From Limonium bicolor (taxonomy: Eukaryota; Streptophyta; Magnoliopsida; Caryophyllales; Plumbaginaceae), in the NCBI GenBank assembly GCA_023374045.1, contig CM041776.1:117943000-118006999 (forward strand): DNA of 64,000 bases. The letters are read 5' to 3'. Both the position numbers and the translations under genes were made by a program. Positions 59,216 through 64,000 of the stretch are shown piece by piece. The notes under the pieces are model-generated. The model was not told the DNA's origin. It was given only the letters and a program-made list of their open reading frames with translations, and searched no databases. The first letter of the stretch is position 1, and the number at the start of each line of letters is the position of its first letter.

Positions 59216-59560
59216 AAGATGTTACCGTTCGAGAGTAGGACGGGGTCGGTGGGTTACATGGGTAGTAGTTCTAATTACTTATGTCTTTAGGAGGTGTAAG
59301 ACCGAATGTGTTGTCGGCATCCATTTATTGTAGACTCGGTATAGTGAAGAAATGATTTGAGTATTGTATTTGTGTTGTGTGTGTACTCAGTTGTTCCAGT
59401 TCATCAGCCGTTACTGTATGAGCGTTAGGCCTGGTCAGCCATATGGGTGGCTATTGGCGTTGTTTCATCACCCCCTCGTTGAATTAGAGTTCCGCTGCGC
59501 GAGTAAGAGTATTGGGGACATGTATGAGGTAATGACGAGCTTAACGGTTGGGGTGTTACA

Positions 59561-59565
59561 GTATG
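59561..59565. repeat. Target-site duplication GTATG, right
   Basis: GTATG after the 3' LTR of LARD B. With 40370-40374 it brackets TRIM plus LARD B. Confidence 0.85.
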
Positions 59566-61172
59566 TATTCACGCAGAAAGAATTGAACTTGAGACAGAGA
59601 AAGTGGATGGAGTTTCTCTCAGATTACGACATCGACCTACAGTATAAAGAAGGGAAGGAAAATGTTGTAGCCGACGGCCTGAGTCGTCGAGCACACTCGC
59701 TCCATTCACTACTTGCTTCTTCTAGTTTGGTTGACGAGGTGCGAGACACTCAGTTGAGCGACCCTTACATGACTGAAATTAGACAGAAAATCACTGACGG
59801 TACCTTTGAGAAGGAGAAGTATGATTTTAAGTTGCATGAAGATGGTCTGATTCGGCTAAATGGTAGGCTATGCGTTCCCCGAAGCAATGCTGAGCTAAGG
59901 GATCGCATCCTGCGAGAGTCACACAGTTCTACATTGTCAGTCCATCTAGGAGCCTCCAAGATGTACAAAGACATGAAGAGGTACTTCTGGTGGTCTGGAA
60001 TGAAATCAGATGTGACAGAGTATGTATTGAGATGCTTAACATGCCAGAAAGTAAAGTTTGAACATCGTAGACCGGGCGGAATGGTATAGTCGATGCCAAT
60101 TCCAGAGTGGAAATTTCACGATATCTCCATGGATTTTGTTGTAGGACTCCCACCTGCCAGGGGAGGACTCAACATGATCTGGGTTGTAATCGATCGCCTC
60201 ACCAAGGTTGCTCGATTCATACCGATGAAGGACATCTGGAAGGTAGCGAAGCTCGCGGAGCTATTCGACAAGGAGATTATCAGACACCACAGAGTCCCGA
60301 AGACTATAGTATCTGACCACGACACCAGATTTCTTTCGAGATATTGGAGAGCTACACGGGAAGCGTTGGGTACAGAATTGAAGCTGAGTACCGCCTTCCA
60401 TCCACAGACCGACGGTCAGACAGAAAGGACCATCTAGACACTGGAGGACATGCTTAGAGCATGTGCTTTAGACTTTCAGGGGAGTTGGTTAGACAAGCTT
60501 CATCTTATCGAGTTTTCGTACAATAATAGCTATCATGCTTCGATTAAGATGTCGCCTTTCCAAGCTTTATACGGTAGACCTTGCCGTACACCCTTGTGTT
60601 GGGATGAGTCGAGTGAAACGGTCATCATAGGACTGGAGTATTTAGAACAAGTCCAAGCGGAAGTGCAACAAATCTGAGCTAACATGAAAGCATCCCAAGA
60701 CAGACAGAAATCCTATGCGGATGTGCGACGACGCAACCTTGAGTTCGCCGTGGGTGACCAAGTGTTCTTGCGCGTTTCACCTATGAAGGGCGTATTCTGA
60801 TTTGGCCAGAAGGGCAAGCTGAGCCCAAAGTTTGTAGGGCCGTACACTATCACCGAGAGAGGTTGATCTGTAGCCTACAGGTTAGCATTACCTGAGGACT
60901 TGGGGCGTGTCCATGATGTCTTTCATGTGTCACAACTCAAGAAGTACATTGCCGATCCTTCTCATGTCCTAGAGCCCGAGCAGTTATCTATAGTGCCGAC
61001 CATGAGATATGTTGAGACTCCTGTTAGAATCCTTGATAGGAAAACCAGAGACACTCGCCACAAGTCAATACGAATGGTGAAGGTCCTATGGTCCAATCAT
61101 GATGTTGAAGAAGCGACATGGGAGTTAGAAGATGCCATGAAGGTGAAGTACCCACAGTTATTCATAGACTAG
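59561..61172 (+). pseudogene. RNase H end, integrase and chromodomain-like C-terminus of element F
   Basis: Integrase joins the DNA copy to the chromosome, and the C-terminal domain of this lineage directs it to marked chromatin. The frame resumes in phase after the insertion. RNase H ends with NVVADGLSRR (about 59664). The zinc-binding His residues lie near 59917-59946 and the Cys pair in RCLTCQ at 60033-60044. The DDE triad is Asp in SMDFVVG (about 60132), Asp in VSDHDTRF (60315) and Glu in GQTERT (60423). GPYTI and the VHDVFHVSQLKK motif precede VKVLWSNH..ATWELED near 61080-61140. One frame runs throughout, with stops at 60087, 60435, 60675, 60798 and 60864. Normal stop TAG at 61170. Confidence 0.93.
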
Positions 61173-61210
61173 ATAGTCTAGTACTTAGTAGGTACGGGTA
61201 CAGGGCGTAC

Positions 61211-61228
61211 CCCTTTTAAGGGGGGTAG
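61211..61228 (+). other. Internal polypurine tract of element F
   Basis: CCCCTTTTAAGGGGGGTAG preceded by GGGCGTA, matching LARD A 26555-26582 and LARD B 53831-53856. Confidence 0.8.
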
Positions 61229-61551
61229 AGCCATTTTACTTTTGCATTGCTTCGGGTTAGCATTGCATAGTGTGTATGTATTGAAGCATGTATTGATTGC
61301 ACATGTAGTGTGAAGTGTATTGAGTATGTATGTGTAGTGTATGGATGTGTATGTACAATGTATGATGTAACGGTGTAATGTGGATATGATGTGTATGGAA
61401 ATGGTATATTGAGTATGTGAATTACGTATGATGCTGGATTTGTGTATGCTTGTAATGTAGAGGAAGTAAACACCTCATAGGTGGTAGTAAGACACATTAT
61501 GGCAATTTTTTTGAAAAATGAGTAGAATTATTAAACCATTAACCTTGAGCG

Positions 61552-61583
61552 ACTTTGAGGGCAAAGTTCTTTAAGGGGGGTAG
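61552..61583 (+). other. Hairpin plus polypurine tract before the 3' LTR of F
   Basis: ACTTTG-AGGG-CAAAGT (61552-61567), then AAGGGGGGTAG (61573-61583). Same order as in the LARDs. Confidence 0.85.
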
Positions 61584-61585
61584 AT

Positions 61586-62880
61586 TGAAATACCCCGTAA
61601 TTAAAAATAGTGATTAATTAGGCTAATAAGTAATTTAGAAGCTTAATTATGTCTAAATAATCATGAGGGAACAAATCCCGAAGAAAACGGATCCTTAAAA
61701 CGGATTAAAAACACAAACGAACCTTAAAGCGCGTTTTTCGAGGAAACCGGGAAAACGCGACTTTAAGCGGGTCAAATAGACTCGTAACAATTTTGGTCGA
61801 CCAAATAGTTATTAATAAACATTAATGAAGGTCTAGGACCAATCAAACCAATTAAACGAGAAAATAGTAAAAACTGTAAAAACCGAAAAATTGTGGGGTG
61901 AGAGTGTAAATAAACTAAACTAGTGTGTTCACTATTGCAAATAAAATTTTAAAAACCCTTGTGAGGGCTGTGTGAGCCGGCTGCCTCTTGTCCCCCTCTC
62001 TCACTTGTTAATTGTTCCTAATATGCTAAAGGACAAGGCAATAAAGTAAAATAAAAGCAAAAGTAAACTCACTTTTCTTACCCACTCTCTCATACTCCCT
62101 CACAAACCCACGTACTACACTCCCCTCTCTTCCTCTAATTTATCTTCTTCCTCTTGAAGCCTCTAATGGCGATTTTCACACCACCACACCAACCTCATCT
62201 TCTTCTCCATTTTTGAGCACTCAAACCTCCACCAAAAATCGTAAAATTGGTACCATTGTGTATATAAAAGCATGTATGTATGTTTAAAATGAACCGCATG
62301 TATAGTCAACCAAAAATAGTCGGCGTACCCTAGTTAGCACGCGGTATATGCGAAGTTTATATGCAGCGTTTTATTGAGCCCCTTGGGGCACTGTTTTTAA
62401 TATTTTACAGGTGCTCGTGAAGGGTGAAGATGGTAATGGGATCAAGATGATTTCCTTTTGATGTAGTTAAGGGATTTTGAAAGGTGTCCCAAGTTGTACA
62501 TGGCTATAGGCCTTTTTGTTTAGCTGGTGTACCATGGGGTACACCCTTTTGGATAATGAAGGGATTATGAATTGGTATAGATGTGTAGCTTGTGGAAACT
62601 CATTATTTTTGGCGAACTAGAGAAAGGATGTAATTGAATATACTTGGATACTTGGTAATCAGTATTGTAAGTATATGATATTTTGTATTTGGTAAGTAAT
62701 GTAGTAGCTCGGTATTCTTTAGACATCAGACCGTTACTGTAAGTAGTGTAAGCCTTGCTAGCCGTATGGGCGGTTAGCGGCGTTGTACCACCCGCCGTAG
62801 TAGTAGTATTTCCGCTGCGAACTGTAGGATGAACAGAACAATTAGACGGTAAGTAAGGGATAAGTGGTAGGGGTGTTACA
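61586..62880 (+). mobile_element. 3' LTR of element F (1295 bp, probably internally deleted)
   Basis: Starts TGAAATACCCC and ends GGTAGGGGTGTTACA. The first 600 bp parallel the U3 and leader of LTR A. Near 62250 it jumps to the U5-side structured block, skipping the ~2.5 kb that holds the hairpin array in the LARDs. That part may be a true short form or a deletion. The right flank starts GAAAATGTG. Confidence 0.8.
62285..62425 (+). promoter_or_regulatory. Structured LTR block in LTR F
   Basis: AAAATGAACCGCATG, GTCGGCGTACCC, GCGGTATATGCG, GCCCC-TT-GGGGC, then TTTTAATATTTTACAG|GTGCTCGTGAAG. The first stem is not kept; the last is. Confidence 0.6.
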
Positions 62881-63561
62881 GAAAATGTGTTTGGATGAGA
62901 TGAAAGAGAATTATAATTTATGCCTAGTGCAATGGTAAATTGTTGTTTAAATTATGTCATTTAAGGGCCTAAGTGCCATGCAATTTGAGATTGTTGCATT
63001 ATGTTGTGATTAGTCAAATTTGGATGAATTGTGTGCTGGTAGAATCCATTATGGATTTGGTTAGTTATGAATTGAGTTAGGTGAATGATATGAGCACTTG
63101 GGCATGCTAGAAATGTAGAGGAACTATGGCAAAATTTCTGTAGAAACCTAAGGAGTTTCGGTGACTTTATGAGCTTGGAGAGCCTAAGGTTAACTAGGAG
63201 TGTACGAGGATTAATTTGGGTTAATTAATCACCTTGAAGTGTTAGTTGGAGGATGGAAAAGAGTTGTGTGAAAATCTATGGCAAATATGGTGTGTGAGTG
63301 CCTTGGATGGCCTAGAGATGAACTAGTGTGTAAGACTTTGAAAATAATGAATGAGCTTAGCTAATGGAGATGCAATTGCCTAAGAAGGATTTGGAATGGT
63401 CAAAATGGTTGAGAATAAGGTGTAAACTCTCAAGAGGATGTTTGGTAATGCACTAGTGTACAGAAAATGGGAATAAAAATTTGTATAATTGATCAAGGAT
63501 TAGATGATAGGTTTGATCAAGGATTTGAGGATATTTAATGTGTGTTTATGGTGTTATAATT
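62881..63561. other. Unassigned sequence between LTR F and the CACTA element
   Basis: No ORF, primer site or LTR end. Phrasing such as CTATGGCAAAATTTCTGTAG and GAGAGCCTAAGG resembles LTR interiors of this window in style, so it may be the older LTR into which F inserted. I cannot align it. Confidence 0.35.
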
Positions 63562-64000
63562 CACTACAAGAAAAGCGTTGTTTCAGTGACGGAAAATTCC
63601 GTAGGTGAAATGTAATATTCTGATGGTAAAATGTATCACTGACGGAAAGTTCCGTTGGAAAATTTTGTGGCAAGAAGTCGCGTCGTTATTAGTTTTCCGT
63701 TAGAGAAACTTATTCCGTTGCAGAAAAGAATATCACCGACAAAAAATATTCTAATACGGTAAAATTTTCACTGACAAAAATTCCGTTTCAAAAAATTCAT
63801 TTGCTACAGATACTTTTTGTAGACAATTCTTTCAGTAGCGGAATGTTTACGTCGGTAAGATACGTAGCCACTCTATTTTATAAAATAGTCGTAACAATCT
63901 ATGACAGAAATTTCTGTTGCTAAAAACTTCACCCACGGAAATTTCCATTGTCACTGAAATATCATTTCTGTCCCTTATGAGTATTTTCCAACAGAAAAAG
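63562..64000 (+). mobile_element. 5' (or 3') end of a CACTA DNA transposon
   Basis: CACTACAAGAAAA is the usual terminal inverted repeat of plant CACTA elements, preceded by ATT as a possible 3-bp target duplication. It is followed by many short subterminal units of the type GACGGAAAATTCCGT, in both orientations, which in this superfamily bind the transposase. The element runs out of the window, so the other end and any transposase gene are unseen. Confidence 0.9.

Larger units (their letters stand above)
41062..59560 (+). mobile_element. LARD B: non-autonomous LTR retrotransposon, carrying solo LTR C
   Basis: 5' LTR 41062-44455 plus 49297-50231, primer site 50236, internal region 50232-55271, polypurine tract 55259-55269, 3' LTR 55272-59560. 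It is the same family as LARD A, aligned through LTRs and interior. Without the solo LTR it is about 13.7 kb. It was inserted at the right edge of the TRIM inside F pol. No usable coding sequence is present. Confidence 0.92.
55272..59560 (+). mobile_element. 3' LTR of LARD B (4289 bp)
   Basis: Starts TTTAATACCCCGGATC and ends GGTTGGGGTGTTACA, followed by GTATG and F pol. Against the 5' LTR it shows few substitutions but many 1-4 bp deletions. Confidence 0.92.
61173..61585 (+). mobile_element. 3' untranslated part of element F
   Basis: Non-coding. It holds an internal polypurine tract (61218-61228) 45 bp after the pol stop, TGTATG-rich sequence (61260-61460), and the terminal hairpin and tract. 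Minus-strand ORF 61216-61497 is a by-product of the TGTATG-rich sequence. Confidence 0.85.
38561..62880 (+). mobile_element. Element F: Tekay/Del-like Ty3/gypsy element, 5'-truncated and interrupted
   Basis: Protease, RT, RNase H, integrase and chromodomain-like C-terminus follow in gypsy order on the plus strand, then internal and terminal polypurine tracts and a 3' LTR (61586-62880). The 5' LTR, primer site and most of gag are absent. The TRIM and LARD B sit inside RNase H (40375-59560), flanked by GTATG. The C-terminal VKVLWSNH..EEATWELED sequence is the usual end of Tekay/Del integrases. Confidence 0.9.

Noticed and set aside
59364..59560. N-terminal extension of the pol ORF upstream of 59561
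   Set aside because: This part is LARD B LTR sequence read through in phase by chance.
39396..60866. Stops in F pol corrected by RNA editing (U to C)
   Set aside because: The change type would fit, but such editing is organellar in plants; methyl-cytosine deamination of a silent copy is simpler.

Overview
The window is plant nuclear DNA made almost wholly of nested LTR retrotransposons. The evidence is repeated tRNA-iMet primer sites (TGGTATCAGAGC), identical polypurine tracts, very long LTRs, a Ty3/gypsy pol gene with a chromodomain-like C-terminus, a Tat/Ogre-type 6.8 kb LTR with a satellite-bearing 3' region, a TRIM, and a CACTA transposon end (CACTACAAGAAAA). I cannot name the species. 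No intact host gene is visible. The host-derived pieces are an AlkB-type dioxygenase exon (37987-38457) and, tentatively, a receptor-kinase fragment (10082-10183).

Layout. 1-1253: LTR end, primer site and gag start of a plus-strand gypsy element (E), cut by a 500-N gap (1254-1753). 1754-7466: non-coding 3' region of a Tat/Ogre-like element, ending in a 175-bp higher-order satellite, a 100-nt inverted repeat and a polypurine tract. 7467-14239: its LTR, with minisatellites, tRNA-like sequences and a TATA box. 14240-18650 plus 32340-32922: primer region and LTR of a minus-strand element (D), split by LARD A. 18651-32334: LARD A, with 4.3-kb LTRs, 5.0 kb of internal sequence without a usable gag-pol, and TSD TAAAT. 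32923-37984: remains of another minus-strand copy (G). 37987-38560: AlkB exon with stop codon and poly(A) signal. 38561-62880: a Tekay/Del-like element (F) whose pol is split at 40374/59561 by a TRIM (40375-41059) and LARD B (41062-59560). LARD B itself carries a solo LTR (C, 44456-49291, TSD GCTAG). 62881-63561 is unassigned, and a CACTA element starts at 63562.

How the parts may work together. F (autonomous type, now dead), the two LARDs and the TRIM share the same primer site and the same polypurine tract AAGGGGGGTAG. F and the LARDs also share a second internal copy of that tract and a hairpin just before the final one. LTRs of E, D, A, B, C and F share, to differing degrees, a structured block ending in an acceptor-like CAG|GT. 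The LARD and D LTRs carry hairpin arrays at similar internal positions with different stem sequences, and one D unit shows a compensatory base-pair change. I read this as a family of non-coding elements that probably depend on gypsy machinery of the F type and keep RNA/DNA structures rather than proteins. That reading is inference; the shared motifs and boundaries are seen directly.
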